41,555 nucleotides of DNA from Xanthomonas cannabis pv. cannabis (GCF_000802365.1 NZ_JSZE01000015.1:1-41555); one strand, 5' to 3'; positions 16,525 to 25,197 are shown, numbered from the stretch's first letter. Numbers and translations are program-made. Notes: a model not told the origin generated them from the sequence alone.

Positions 16525-18090
16525 TTGACCACCTCCACCTTGCCGGGCCCTACCGCCGGTGCGCGCCTGCCGCGCCAGATTCCTTTCATCATCGGCAACG
16601 AAGCCTGCGAGCGTTTCAGCTTCTACGGGATGCGCAACATCCTGGTGCAGTTCCTGATCACCTCACTGCTGCTGCAGGAGGTTGGCGCGCCGGGCCGCGA
16701 GGCCGAAGCCAAGCAAATCCTGCACAGCTTCATGATCGGGGTGTATTTCTTCCCGCTGCTGGGGGGCTGGCTGGCCGATCGCTTCTTCGGCAAATACAAC
16801 ACCATCCTGTGGTTCAGCCTGGTGTACTGCGCCGGGCATGCCTGTCTTGCGGCGTTCGAAGGCAGCCGCAGCGGGTTCTTTGTCGGGCTGGGCTTGATCG
16901 CGCTGGGCGCGGGCGGCATCAAGCCGCTGGTGGCCTCGTTCATGGGCGACCAGTTCGACCAGTCCAACAAGCACCTGGCCAAGGTGGTGTTCGACGCCTT
17001 TTACTGGATCATCAATTTCGGCTCGCTGTTCGCCTCGCTGCTGATTCCGTTGGCCTTGAAAAATCTGGGTCCGTCCTGGGCGTTCGGCATCCCCGGCATC
17101 CTGATGTTCGTGGCCACGCTGGTGTTCTGGCTGGGTCGCAGCCGCTACGTGCGGGTGCCGCTGCCGCCGAAAGATCCGCACGGGTTCGGTGCGGTGGTGC
17201 GGACGGCGTTGCTGGCACGCGCGCCGGGGCAGGGGCGGCCCGGCCTGGTGCTGGCCGTCCTCTCGGTGGTGGCTGCACTGGCCTGCCTGGCGCTGGTGGC
17301 GCCGCTGGGCATCGTGATCTGCCTGTGCATGGCGCTGGTGCTGCTGCTGGCCGGCATCGGCGGCGGTACCTGGTGGCAGCTGGAGCGTGCACGCGGTACG
17401 CATCCGGACGCGGCCGTGGAAGGTGTGCGTGCCTTGCTGCGCGTGCTGGTGATCTTCGCGCTGGTGACGCCGTTCTTTTCCCTGTTCGACCAGAAGGCGT
17501 CCACCTGGGTGCTGCAGGGGCGCGAAATGACCATGCCGGCCTGGTTCACCGCCTCGCAGATGCAGGCGCTCAATCCGTTGCTGGTGATGCTGCTGATTCC
17601 CTTCAACAACCTGGTGCTGTACCCGCTGCTGCGCCGTGGCGGCTGGGAGCCGACGCCGTTGCGTCGCATGACCAGCGGCATTGCCTTCAGTGGCGTGGCG
17701 TGGATTGCGGTCGGGGCGATCCAGGTGGTCATGGACGGCGGCGAGCCGATGCACATCGCCTGGCAGATCCTGCCCTATGCCTTGCTCACCTTCGGCGAGG
17801 TGCTGGTGTCGGCCACCGGCATCGAGTTCGCCTACAGCCAGGCACCGGCATCAATGAAGGGCGTTGTGATGAGTTTCTGGTATCTCACCACCACCGTCGG
17901 CAACCTGTGGGTGCTGCTATCGAACGTGGCGGTGCGCAACGCGACGGTGACCTCGCGGATCGCCGATACTGGGCTGAGCGAGGCGGCATTTCTGATGTTC
18001 TTCTTCGCGGCGTTTGCGTTTCTGGCGGCGCTGGCCTTCGGCCTGTACGCGCGCCGTTATCGCATGGTCGACAATTACCGTTCTGCCTGA
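16525..18090 (+). CDS. POT/PTR-family proton-coupled peptide transporter
   Basis: A 521-residue multi-helix transporter. The POT signature is at the N-terminus: NEACERFSFYGMRN (the ExxERFxYYG motif, with Phe for the first Tyr), followed by GGWLADRFFGKYNTI and the second signature region FDAFYWIINFGSL. Such proteins import di- and tripeptides with protons. The start is placed at TTG 16525 (LTTSTLPGP...), because upstream residues in the frame are Arg-rich and unlike the family; the ribosome site is weak. It is divergent from the exported M14 peptidase and 7 bp upstream of the rhomboid gene, with which it is probably cotranscribed. Confidence 0.9.
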   Translation: MTTSTLPGPTAGARLPRQIPFIIGNEACERFSFYGMRNILVQFLITSLLLQEVGAPGREAEAKQILHSFMIGVYFFPLLGGWLADRFFGKYNTILWFSLVYCAGHACLAAFEGSRSGFFVGLGLIALGAGGIKPLVASFMGDQFDQSNKHLAKVVFDAFYWIINFGSLFASLLIPLALKNLGPSWAFGIPGILMFVATLVFWLGRSRYVRVPLPPKDPHGFGAVVRTALLARAPGQGRPGLVLAVLSVVAALACLALVAPLGIVICLCMALVLLLAGIGGGTWWQLERARGTHPDAAVEGVRALLRVLVIFALVTPFFSLFDQKASTWVLQGREMTMPAWFTASQMQALNPLLVMLLIPFNNLVLYPLLRRGGWEPTPLRRMTSGIAFSGVAWIAVGAIQVVMDGGEPMHIAWQILPYALLTFGEVLVSATGIEFAYSQAPASMKGVVMSFWYLTTTVGNLWVLLSNVAVRNATVTSRIADTGLSEAAFLMFFFAAFAFLAALAFGLYARRYRMVDNYRSA

Positions 18091-18097
18091 GGTCTGC

Positions 18098-18706
18098 ATG
18101 ATTACCCTGATCCTGATCGCCATCACCGGCATAGTCTCGTGGATGGCGTTCAACAACCGCAAGCTGGCCGACCGGCTGATCCTGTGGCCGCCGGCGCTGG
18201 ACAAGAACCGGCAGTACGACCGGCTGGTGACCTACGGTTTCATTCATGCCGACCTGGGCCACCTGGTCTTCAACATGATCACGCTGTTCTTTTTCGGCCG
18301 GGTGATCGAGAACGTGATGACACAGCTGACCGGCAGCGTGCTGACCTATCCGCTGTTCTATCTGGCCGCGTTGGTGGTGTCGATCCTGCCCAGCTACCTG
18401 AAGAACCAGCACAACCCCAACTATTTGAGTCTGGGTGCGTCCGGTGCGGTGTCGGCGGTGTTGTTCGCCTTCATCCTGCTGCAGCCGTGGACGATCATCC
18501 TGGTGCTGTTCATTCCGGCACCGGCGATCATCTATGCGGTGTTCTATGTGGGCTACAGCCTGTGGATGGACCGCCGCGGCGGCGACCGCATCAACCACAG
18601 CGCGCACCTGGCCGGCGCGGCGTTCGGGGTGATGTTCATGCTGATCATGGAGCCGCGTGTGTGGCAGGTCTTTCTGGAACAGCTGTCCAATCCGCGCTTT
18701 GGCTGA
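18098..18706 (+). CDS. Rhomboid-family intramembrane serine protease
   Basis: A 202-residue, roughly six-helix membrane protein. The catalytic dyad is visible: Ser115 in GASG and His170 in HSAHLAG, plus the TM2 motif HADLGHLVFNM (His50, His55, Asn59). Rhomboids cut transmembrane helices of client proteins. A charged residue-rich loop (LDKNRQYDRL) follows the first helix. It starts 7 bp after the transporter gene with GAGG as ribosome site, so it is likely in the same operon. The natural substrate is unknown. Confidence 0.9.
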   Translation: MITLILIAITGIVSWMAFNNRKLADRLILWPPALDKNRQYDRLVTYGFIHADLGHLVFNMITLFFFGRVIENVMTQLTGSVLTYPLFYLAALVVSILPSYLKNQHNPNYLSLGASGAVSAVLFAFILLQPWTIILVLFIPAPAIIYAVFYVGYSLWMDRRGGDRINHSAHLAGAAFGVMFMLIMEPRVWQVFLEQLSNPRFG

Positions 18707-18848
18707 GTGTCCGGCGGCGGCAGCGAGGCGTCCGCCAGGCAGCGGTGGCCACGCACGTTTCAGCGGTGCCAATCGGCGGATCCCGCGGACTGCGCCAGGG
18801 CCGGCACGATGGCGTCGCCAGCCCCGGCAGATGCAGCGACGCTGGCCT

Positions 18849-19055
18849 TTAGGCCGCGTTGCGTTCCTGATCGGTGGTGCTACCGATCGCTGCACCCGAG
18901 GTCGCGCCATAGGCCTGCTGCAGGCGCTGGTAGACGGTATCGTTGAGCTGGGCGAAATCGGGGTTATGGGTGTCGCCGGTGATGGCGAACTGGAACAGGC
19001 CCTCGAGCAACGAGCTGTCGCTGTCTGCGGTGTGTCCGGCCGAATCGTTGTGCAT
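18849..19055 (-). CDS. Small conserved-looking hypothetical protein, 68 aa
   Basis: A 68-residue, soluble, acidic protein beginning MHNDSAGHTADSD. A strong GAGGAG ribosome site stands seven to eight bases before the ATG, the main reason for calling it real. The centre (LLEGLFQFAITGDTHNPDF, then LNDTVYQRLQQAYGA) looks helical and well composed; the ends are disordered. No signal peptide, membrane segment or known motif is seen. It is convergent with the rhomboid gene and monocistronic. Function unknown. Confidence 0.6.
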   Translation of the reverse strand: MHNDSAGHTADSDSSLLEGLFQFAITGDTHNPDFAQLNDTVYQRLQQAYGATSGAAIGSTTDQERNAA

Positions 19056-19280
19056 GCGGTGACTCCTCGTAGGTAAGAGGGAGCTGGCCATGCCGGAGAC
19101 CGGTTGCAGCGAGCGCCTTCGAGTCAGCTATCGGCGTTGCCTGAGCGAACTTGAGAACAGGTTTGCCAGGCCGCGCGGGCGGTCACAGCGTGGATTCATT
19201 TTCACGCAGGCGCGGCGTCGCGCTGGTCACACTGGGCAAACACTTACTGCCAGGCGCAGACCACGATGGAGGCAGCGACA

Positions 19281-19550
19281 GTGCACGCCGTACACGAACC
19301 GGGTCAGCAGCACTTCGTTGTAGACACCGATGGACAACGTGCCGAGCTGATCTATGACCGCGACGGCACGCGCATGACCATTACGCACACGTTGGTCCCG
19401 GACGCGATCGCAGGGCGAGGCATTGCCGCCGCGCTGGTCGAGGCCGCTTTGAACTTCGCGCGCGAAGACGGGCTGACGGTGGTGCCGGCTTGCAGCTACG
19501 CCGCAGCGTATGTCCGCCGACACCAACAATTTCAGGATCTGCTGGCCTGA
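19281..19550 (+). CDS. YjdJ-type GNAT acetyltransferase-like protein
   Basis: A minimal GNAT-fold protein of 89 residues (94 if ATG 19266 is used). The acetyl-CoA loop reads AGRGIAAALVEAAL, followed by GLTVVPACSYAAAYVRRH, the pattern of the short YjdJ/Gtn family (PF14542 type). GTG 19281 is preferred because GGAGG lies eight bases upstream; the ATG at 19266 has no ribosome site. These proteins are thought to acetylate small molecules or proteins, but substrates are not established. Confidence 0.82.
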   Translation: MHAVHEPGQQHFVVDTDGQRAELIYDRDGTRMTITHTLVPDAIAGRGIAAALVEAALNFAREDGLTVVPACSYAAAYVRRHQQFQDLLA

Positions 19551-19590
19551 GTGCCGGCAGCGGATGGTTAGATCAGGGGAGCAGGTGGGA

Positions 19591-20436
19591 ATGGGGCGGT
19601 TGCTTGCAGTAAATGGTGTACGGGGCCTGCTGTTGCTGGCGCTGTTGGCGGGTTGTACCCAGCGCGAACCCGCCACGCCCGAACCCGCCGAACCGGCGGC
19701 CGATGCGGCCGCGAGCGCAACGCCCGCGCAGGAGCCTTTGCTGGTGCAGAGCGGCCCGCTGGAAGATGTGATCGAACAAACGCCTGCCTACATGGTGGGC
19801 ATCAGCTACCCGCGTGGGCTGGATGCGTATCCGGAACTGACCGCACTGATCCGCAACTATGCAAATGCCGCCCGCGGCGAGTTGATGGAGGCGGTGTCCG
19901 GCTTGGGTAACGACAAGCCTGCAGCGCCTTACGAGTTGTCGCTGGCTTTCGAAACGCTCGTGCAGACGGCCGATCTGATCGTCGTCTCCGCCGATGGCAG
20001 CCGCTACACCGGCGGCGCACATGGCGACCCCTTGGTGGCCCGCTTTGTGTGGTTGGTCAAGGAGCGCAGGCAATTGACGGCGCAGGCCATGGTTCCCGAT
20101 CCGGCGGGCTGGGAAAAGATCGGCCGCGACGTCGCCGCGCAGCTGCATGCCGCCGCAACCCAGCGCGTGGAAGCCGATCGTGTACCGGTGGAAGAACAGG
20201 CCGAGCAGGTGGCCTCTGCCGATCGCATGATTGCCGAGGGCACTGCCGCGCAGGTGGACAACTTCGCGCAGTTCGTGCCGGTGTTGAATGCCACCGGGCA
20301 GATCGCTGCAGTGCGCTTCGTGTTTCCGCCGTATCAGGTCGGCCCTTATTCGGATGGCACACAAACGGCCGAGGTGGCTGCATCCACACTCTTGCCGTGG
20401 GTCGCGCCGGAATATGCACATCTTTTCGCTCACTGA
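19591..20436 (+). CDS. DUF3298/RsiV-like lipoprotein
   Basis: A 281-residue lipoprotein. The signal GLLLLALLAGC puts the lipidated Cys at residue 22, followed by a Pro/Ala/Glu linker (about 24-50). The folded part has a DUF4163-like N-half (YMVGISYPRGLDAYPELTALI) and a DUF3298 half with the hallmark SRYTGGAHGD. The family includes the lysozyme-binding anti-sigma factor RsiV and periplasmic homologues; no sigma factor is encoded nearby, so a regulatory role is not supported. AGGTGGGA provides the ribosome site before ATG 19591. Probably periplasmic; function uncertain. Confidence 0.82.
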   Translation: MGRLLAVNGVRGLLLLALLAGCTQREPATPEPAEPAADAAASATPAQEPLLVQSGPLEDVIEQTPAYMVGISYPRGLDAYPELTALIRNYANAARGELMEAVSGLGNDKPAAPYELSLAFETLVQTADLIVVSADGSRYTGGAHGDPLVARFVWLVKERRQLTAQAMVPDPAGWEKIGRDVAAQLHAAATQRVEADRVPVEEQAEQVASADRMIAEGTAAQVDNFAQFVPVLNATGQIAAVRFVFPPYQVGPYSDGTQTAEVAASTLLPWVAPEYAHLFAH

Positions 20437-20460
20437 GCCGTTGCCCTGCAACCGATGTGA

Positions 20461-20490
20461 TTGAATGGCCTGGCCATTCAGTAATGTAAT
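20461..20490 (+). promoter_or_regulatory. Promoter of the second marR gene
   Basis: TTGAAT (20461-20466), 18-bp spacer, TGTAAT (20485-20490). The predicted leader is only about 5 nt before ATG 20503. The palindrome described in the next entry fills the spacer. Confidence 0.55.
20462..20480. promoter_or_regulatory. Perfect 19-bp palindrome, probable MarR operator
   Basis: TGAATGGCC-T-GGCCATTCA is a perfect inverted repeat with one central base, lying between the -35 and -10 boxes of the marR gene at 20503. This position would block RNA polymerase and is typical of autoregulated MarR/EmrR genes. Confidence 0.75.
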
Positions 20491-20502
20491 CAAACGGGTG
20501 AT

Positions 20503-21003
20503 ATGAGCAGTTTCGATCAAACCGCGAACCGCGTGGACCACACCTGCGCGCGCTATCCAGCCTTTCCGCGGGAGCCGGCTGTCCTGGTGAGGTTGATCAA
20601 GCATCTCTACAAGCGCCTGCACACGCAGAGTTGCGTGCGGCTCAAGCCCTATGGGATCAGTCCGCCGGAGTACGAGATCCTGATGATGTTGTACGGCACG
20701 CCGGAGCAGGCGATCACGCCGACCGAAGTGGCCGAGGCGGCCAGCGAAAAGCCTGCCAACATCACGCGCCTGACCGACCAGCTGTGCGAGAAGGGATTGA
20801 TCGCGCGCGGCAACAGCCCGGACGATCGACGCAAGATCGTGCTGACCCTGCAGCCGGCAGGCCTGGCCCTGATCGAAAGTCTGCTGCCCGACGCATGTAC
20901 GTTGTTGCATGCAGAAACCGCAGGCATGAGCGAACCCGAACAGGTACGCCTGGAAAAGCTGTTGAAGAAGTTGCTCGATGGAGTGGACGCAGTCGAGCTC
21001 TGA
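20503..21003 (+). CDS. MarR/EmrR-type transcriptional regulator
   Basis: A 166-residue winged-helix protein close to the EmrR (MprA) branch: SPPEYEILMMLYGTP, then TPTEVAEAASEKPANITRLT as helix-turn-helix and DDRRKIVLTLQPAG as wing. A positively charged N-terminal helix (LIKHLYKRLHTQ) precedes. EmrR proteins commonly lead drug-efflux operons, but here the downstream neighbour is the oppositely oriented dcp gene, so this regulator is monocistronic and its targets lie elsewhere. A perfect palindrome sits in its promoter. Confidence 0.92.
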   Translation: MSSFDQTANRVDHTCARYPAFPREPAVLVRLIKHLYKRLHTQSCVRLKPYGISPPEYEILMMLYGTPEQAITPTEVAEAASEKPANITRLTDQLCEKGLIARGNSPDDRRKIVLTLQPAGLALIESLLPDACTLLHAETAGMSEPEQVRLEKLLKKLLDGVDAVEL

Positions 21004-21048
21004 TCAGGCAGCGTCGCGTTCGCACCCGACATCGCCAGAAACGACAAC

Positions 21049-21074
21049 GCCGCCCGGATCGCTCCGGGCGGCGT
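21049..21074. terminator. Strong GC hairpin between convergent marR and dcp
   Basis: An 11-bp perfect stem CGCCGCCCGGA/TCCGGGCGGCG with loop TCGC, flanked by ACGA/TCGT that can extend it. It separates two convergent genes and can act on both strands, although there is no long T-run. Confidence 0.6.
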
Positions 21075-21094
21075 CGTTGCCTATGCAGCGGCCA

Positions 21095-23293
21095 TTACGG
21101 CTTGGACTGCGGCGCTTCCGGGGTGGCGCCATCGCCGCCTTGCGCGCTCAGGCCACGCTTTTCGAGCAGCGGCTCGATCTGCGGTGCATGGCCGGCAAAG
21201 TTCTGGAACAGCTCCATCGCATCCACGCTGCCGCCGCGCGAGAGCAGGGTCTTGCGGAAGCGATCGCCGTTGGCGCGGCTCAACCCGCCGTGCTGCTTGA
21301 ACCACTGCTGGGTGTTGGCATCGAGCACTTCCGACCAGATGTAGGCGTAATAGCCCGCCGCATAGCCGCCCATTATGTGGCTGAAATACGGGGTCTTGTA
21401 GCGCGGCGGCACCGGCGGATAGGCGATACCGTCCTGCTGCAGTGCCTTGGCCTCGAACGCCATCACGCCGGCGGCGTCCGGCACCTGGTTGGCGCTGACC
21501 TGATGCCAGTTCTGGTCCAGCATCGCCGCACCCAGATACTCGGTGGTGGCAAAGCCCTGGTTGAACTTGGACGCGGCGATCACCTTGTCCAGCAGCGCCT
21601 GCGGCATCGGCGTGCCGTTCTGATAATGCTTGGCGTAGTTCTTCAGGATCGACGGCTCGTCGGCCCACATCTCGTTGACCTGCGAGGGAAACTCGACGAA
21701 GTCACGCGGCACGCTGGTGCCGGAGAAATACGGGTATTTGACGTCGGAGAACATGCCGTGCAGCGCATGCCCGAACTCATGGAACATGGTGGTCACCTCA
21801 TCCCAGGTCAGAAGGGTCGGCTGGCCGGCTGGCGGCTTGGGAATGTTGAGGTGGTTGGCCACCACCGGCTTGAACCCGGTCAGCTCGGACTGCGACACGT
21901 AGGAGTTCATCCAGGCGCCACCACGCTTGGATTCGCGCGCATACATGTCGGCAATGAAGATCGCCAGCTGCTTGCCGTCGGCATCGAATACGTCATAGAC
22001 GGTGATGTCGTCGCGGTAGGTGGGCAGGTCGGTGCGCTGCTTGAAGGTCAGGCCGTATTCCTGGTTGGCCGCATAGAACACGCCGTTTTCCAGCACGTTC
22101 TTCAGCTCGAAATACGGCTTGAGCTGCGACTCGTCAAAGTTGTACTTGGCCTGGCGTACCTTCTCGCTGTAGTAGGCCCAATCCCAGGCTTCCAGTTTGA
22201 ACGTGGGCTTGCGCGCGGCCTTTTGTTCCTTGTCGATCATCGCCTGCAGATCGGCGGCTTCGCGCTTGGCGTTGGCCACTGCGGCCGGTGCCAGCTTGCC
22301 GAGCATCGCGTTGACCGCTTCGGGCGTCTTGGCGGTCTGGTTTTCCAGCGAGTAGGCGGCATAGGTGGGGAAGCCGAGCAGCTTGGCCTTGTCGGCGCGC
22401 AGCTTCATGATGCGCGACACCAGCGCGGTGTTGTCGTACTGGCCGCCATGGCTGCCGCGCGACACCGAGGCGTCGTAGATCCTCTTGCGCAGCTCGCGGT
22501 TCTTCAACTGGGTCAGCGGTGGCTGGCCGGTCGTGTTGAGCAGGGCGATCACATACTTGCCGTCGAGCTTGCGCGCCTTGGCGGCTTCGGCGGCAGCGGC
22601 AATCTGCTCCTCGGACAGCCCGTCGAGCTGCTTGACGTCATCGACGACCACCGCAGCGGCATTCACCTCGGCAAGCACGTTCTGGCTGAAGGTGGTGCCC
22701 AGGTTGGCCAGCTCGGCGTTCATCGCCTTGAGCGTGGTCTTGTCCGCGTCCGACAGCTTGGCGCCATCGCGCACGAAATCGCTGTAGTACTTCTCGACCA
22801 GGCGCACGCCTTGCGCGTCCAGGCCCAGCTTGGCGCGTTGGTCGTACAGGCTCTGGATGCGTGCGAACAGCTTGCCGTTGAGCGAAATCGCATCGCGGTG
22901 CGCAGCGAACTTCGCCGAATAATCGGCCTGCAACTTCTTGCGTGCGTCGTTGGTGTCGGCACCGACCAGGTTGAAGAACACCGTGGTGGCGCGATCCAGC
23001 GTGGCGCCGCTCTTTTCCAGCGCGACGATGGTGTTGTCGAAGCTCGGCTTGGCCTTCTGGTTGGCGATCTTGTCCACTTCCTTCAGTTGCTCGGCCATGC
23101 CGGCATCGAAGGCGGGGGCGAAGTCGCTGTCGGTGATCTTGTCGAACTGCGGGTAATGCAGCGGCAGCGTGCTGTCGGCAAAGAAGGGGTTGGCCTGGGT
23201 GGCGGCCTGCGTGGTGGCGGGGACGGCGATGCTGTAGGAGGGCATGGCAAGTCCCAGGGAAGCGGCCAGGGCAAAGGCGAGACGGGTGGTCAA
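21095..23293 (-). CDS. dcp: Periplasmic M3 dipeptidyl carboxypeptidase
   Basis: A 732-residue zinc metallopeptidase of the thimet/Dcp family. The zinc motif is HEFGH (His505, Glu506, His509), with the downstream VEFPSQVNEMW helix supplying the third ligand. An N-terminal signal (TTRLAFALAASLGLAMPSYSIAVPA) indicates export. Dcp releases C-terminal dipeptides from short peptides. Translation appears to begin at TTG 23293 with GGAG upstream; no ATG precedes the signal peptide core. The C-terminal tail (QGGDGATPEAPQSKP) is disordered. Length fits the exported xanthomonad form. It is convergent with marR. Confidence 0.95.
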   Translation of the reverse strand: MTTRLAFALAASLGLAMPSYSIAVPATTQAATQANPFFADSTLPLHYPQFDKITDSDFAPAFDAGMAEQLKEVDKIANQKAKPSFDNTIVALEKSGATLDRATTVFFNLVGADTNDARKKLQADYSAKFAAHRDAISLNGKLFARIQSLYDQRAKLGLDAQGVRLVEKYYSDFVRDGAKLSDADKTTLKAMNAELANLGTTFSQNVLAEVNAAAVVVDDVKQLDGLSEEQIAAAAEAAKARKLDGKYVIALLNTTGQPPLTQLKNRELRKRIYDASVSRGSHGGQYDNTALVSRIMKLRADKAKLLGFPTYAAYSLENQTAKTPEAVNAMLGKLAPAAVANAKREAADLQAMIDKEQKAARKPTFKLEAWDWAYYSEKVRQAKYNFDESQLKPYFELKNVLENGVFYAANQEYGLTFKQRTDLPTYRDDITVYDVFDADGKQLAIFIADMYARESKRGGAWMNSYVSQSELTGFKPVVANHLNIPKPPAGQPTLLTWDEVTTMFHEFGHALHGMFSDVKYPYFSGTSVPRDFVEFPSQVNEMWADEPSILKNYAKHYQNGTPMPQALLDKVIAASKFNQGFATTEYLGAAMLDQNWHQVSANQVPDAAGVMAFEAKALQQDGIAYPPVPPRYKTPYFSHIMGGYAAGYYAYIWSEVLDANTQQWFKQHGGLSRANGDRFRKTLLSRGGSVDAMELFQNFAGHAPQIEPLLEKRGLSAQGGDGATPEAPQSKP

Positions 23294-23766
23294 GAGGATG
23301 GCTCCAAAGTGCGAACCGCCGAGGCTACCCCAGCCGGGCAGGACAGGCGTGTGACAAAAGGCATGGCCGGCAGGGCCATTGCGCAGTCACTGACGGACGC
23401 GGCCTGGTTGAGCGCGCTGGCCAGTCGACGTGATCGCAGGCTCGGCGCCTGGTTGGCGCTGCCGGACCGCGCTCGCATGGGCGCGGTGCCGGGGCGGCAA
23501 TCAATATGCACGCGCCGCAACGCGGCGCGGACCTGTACTGGTCGGGCGATGACGTGCTGGAGGCTGTGTTCGCTCGCCGGGCTGTCTGGCGTGGCTGCTC
23601 GGGCGCCGATGCGGATCTTCTGAAAGGCCGACACAGGTGGACGGCCCCGCCATCGCGGCGCCGTGCTTCGCACTTGCAAGGGAAGCGCCGAGCCGTCCGT
23701 GCCGCTGCCGTGCTGCACAGCCACAGCTGCGCTACGCTGCCGCTTCCCTGCGCATCCGAGCACGCC
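23294..23766. other. 473-bp gene-free stretch between dcp and gpx
   Basis: This divergent intergenic region has no reading frame with plausible composition, ribosome site or family similarity on either strand. It holds a GC hairpin at 23511-23529 (CGCGCCGC-AAC-GCGGCGCG) and presumably the promoters of both flanking genes, but no convincing -35/-10 pair was recognised. Confidence 0.5.
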
Positions 23767-24255
23767 ATGAGCGACCTTGCCACGTTTGAATTCACCGACC
23801 TGGACGGTCGCACCCAATCGATGCGCGACTACGTCGGCAGCGTGGTGCTGGTGGTCAATGTTGCGTCCAAATGTGGGTTTACCCCGCAGTACGCGGGCTT
23901 GCAGGCGCTGTGGCAGCGGTATCGCGAACGTGGGTTGGTGGTGATCGGCTTTCCGTGCGATCAGTTCGGGCATCAGGAACCTGGCGATGCGGCGCAGATC
24001 CGCCAGTTTTGTTCGCTGGATTACGCAGTGGATTTTCCGCTGTCGTCGAAGATCGAGGTCAACGGCAACGGCGCGCATCCGCTGTGGCAATGGCTCAAGC
24101 GCGAACAACGCGGCGTGCTCGGGTCCGAGGCGGTCAAGTGGAATTTCACCAAGTTCCTGATCGGCCGCGACGGCCACGTGCTGGAGCGCTATGCGCCAAC
24201 CACCAAGCCGGAGGCCCTGGCCGCGGACATCGAGCGCGCATTAGTTGAACCGTAG
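23767..24255 (+). CDS. gpx: Glutathione peroxidase-family (Cys-type) peroxidase
   Basis: A 162-residue thioredoxin-fold peroxidase. The peroxidatic Cys36 is in NVASKCGFTPQY; Gln70 (FGHQEP) and Trp125-Asn126 (KWNFTKFL) complete the catalytic tetrad. Cys82 (QFCSLDY) is at the place of the resolving Cys of two-Cys, thioredoxin-dependent members, so thioredoxin rather than glutathione may be the reductant. It reduces hydrogen and lipid peroxides in the cytoplasm. Its stop codon TAG is the beginning of an inverted repeat (24252-24319). Confidence 0.93.
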   Translation: MSDLATFEFTDLDGRTQSMRDYVGSVVLVVNVASKCGFTPQYAGLQALWQRYRERGLVVIGFPCDQFGHQEPGDAAQIRQFCSLDYAVDFPLSSKIEVNGNGAHPLWQWLKREQRGVLGSEAVKWNFTKFLIGRDGHVLERYAPTTKPEALAADIERALVEP

Positions 24256-24319
24256 GAGCGCACCTGGGCGCGATGAAGCATTACCGGGAACGCTTCATCG
24301 CGCCCGGGTGCGCTCCTAC
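24252..24319. repeat. REP-like inverted repeat (68 bp)
   Basis: Two 28-nt arms (24252-24279 and 24292-24319) are complementary at 27 of 28 positions, the exception being a G-U wobble, around a 12-nt loop. The arms begin GTAGGAGCGCACC and end with GATGAAGC. The form resembles the dispersed palindromic REP units of xanthomonads. It also lies where a terminator for gpx and fpr (convergent genes) would be expected. Confidence 0.75.
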
Positions 24320-24385
24320 GACAGTGCATGCCGGCGTCGCGGCTGCGTAAACGCCGCATCGCGCTGACGTCTCACGCAGGTTGCA

Positions 24386-25165
24386 TCACTTCTCGACGAA
24401 CGCGCGCTCGAACACGTAATGCCCTGGCGTGCCGATGCGCGGTGAGGTCTGGAACCCACGGGCGTCCAGCAGGGTGCGCAGATCGGCCAGCATCTGCGGG
24501 CTGCCGCAGATCATGAAGCGGTCGTTGGCCGGATCCAGGGTCGGCAGGCCCAGGGTCTGCTGCATGCGGCCATCGGCCATCAGCTCGGTCAGGCGGCCCT
24601 GGTTGGCGAAGGTTTCGCGGGTCACCGCCGGGTAGTACAGCAGCTTGTCGCGCAGCAGGTCGCCAAGGAATTCGTGCTGCGGCAGCTCGCGTTCGAAGTA
24701 GTCGCGATAGGCCAGATCCTGCACGAAACGCACGCCCTGGGTCAGGATCACCTTGTCGAAACGCTCGTAGGTTTCCGGGTCCTTGATGATCGACAGCCAC
24801 GGCGCCAGGCCGGTGCCGGTGCCCAGCAGGTACAGGTTGCGGCCGGGATGCAGGTCGCTGATCAGCAGCGTGCCGGTGGGCTTCTTGCCGACCAGCACCT
24901 TGTCGCCCGGCTGGATGTGCTGCAGGCGCGAGGTCAACGGGCCGTCCGGCACCTTGATGCTGAAGAACTCCAGATGTTCTTCCCAATTGGCGCTGGCGAT
25001 CGAGTAGGCCCGCAACAGCGGGCGGGTCTCGGTCTCCAGCCCGATCATCACGAACTGCCCGTTCTCGAAGCGGAAACCGGCATCGCGGGTGGTGGTGAAG
25101 CTGAAGTAGGCATCGGTCCAGTGACGGACCTCAAGCACCGTTTCGGCGCCGAAAGCGGAAGACAT
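24386..25165 (-). CDS. fpr: Ferredoxin/flavodoxin-NADP+ reductase
   Basis: A 259-residue bacterial FNR. The FAD motif is RAYSIAS (52-58), the NADP-binding loop GTGTGLAPWLS (115-125), and the C-terminus ends AFVEK, the tail of the subclass IA proteins of pseudomonads and relatives. It exchanges electrons between NADPH and ferredoxin or flavodoxin, supporting iron-sulfur repair and, in pseudomonads, electron supply to bacterioferritin iron release through Bfd. A TAGAAT -10-like box and a Fur-box-like palindrome lie upstream. No clear Shine-Dalgarno sequence precedes the ATG. Confidence 0.95.
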   Translation of the reverse strand: MSSAFGAETVLEVRHWTDAYFSFTTTRDAGFRFENGQFVMIGLETETRPLLRAYSIASANWEEHLEFFSIKVPDGPLTSRLQHIQPGDKVLVGKKPTGTLLISDLHPGRNLYLLGTGTGLAPWLSIIKDPETYERFDKVILTQGVRFVQDLAYRDYFERELPQHEFLGDLLRDKLLYYPAVTRETFANQGRLTELMADGRMQQTLGLPTLDPANDRFMICGSPQMLADLRTLLDARGFQTSPRIGTPGHYVFERAFVEK

Positions 25166-25197
25166 ACCGGTGAGTGTCGTGGGAGGAATACCCGGCA

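Noticed and set aside
19090..19323. 77-codon plus-strand frame with GGGAG upstream
   Set aside because: Arg-rich, overlaps the GNAT gene start in another frame, no hydrophobic or conserved-looking segment; the ribosome site is probably chance.
20978..23623. 881-codon plus-strand frame over dcp
   Set aside because: Antisense to a complete M3 peptidase; the part in the dcp-gpx gap is Arg-rich and unlike a protein family.
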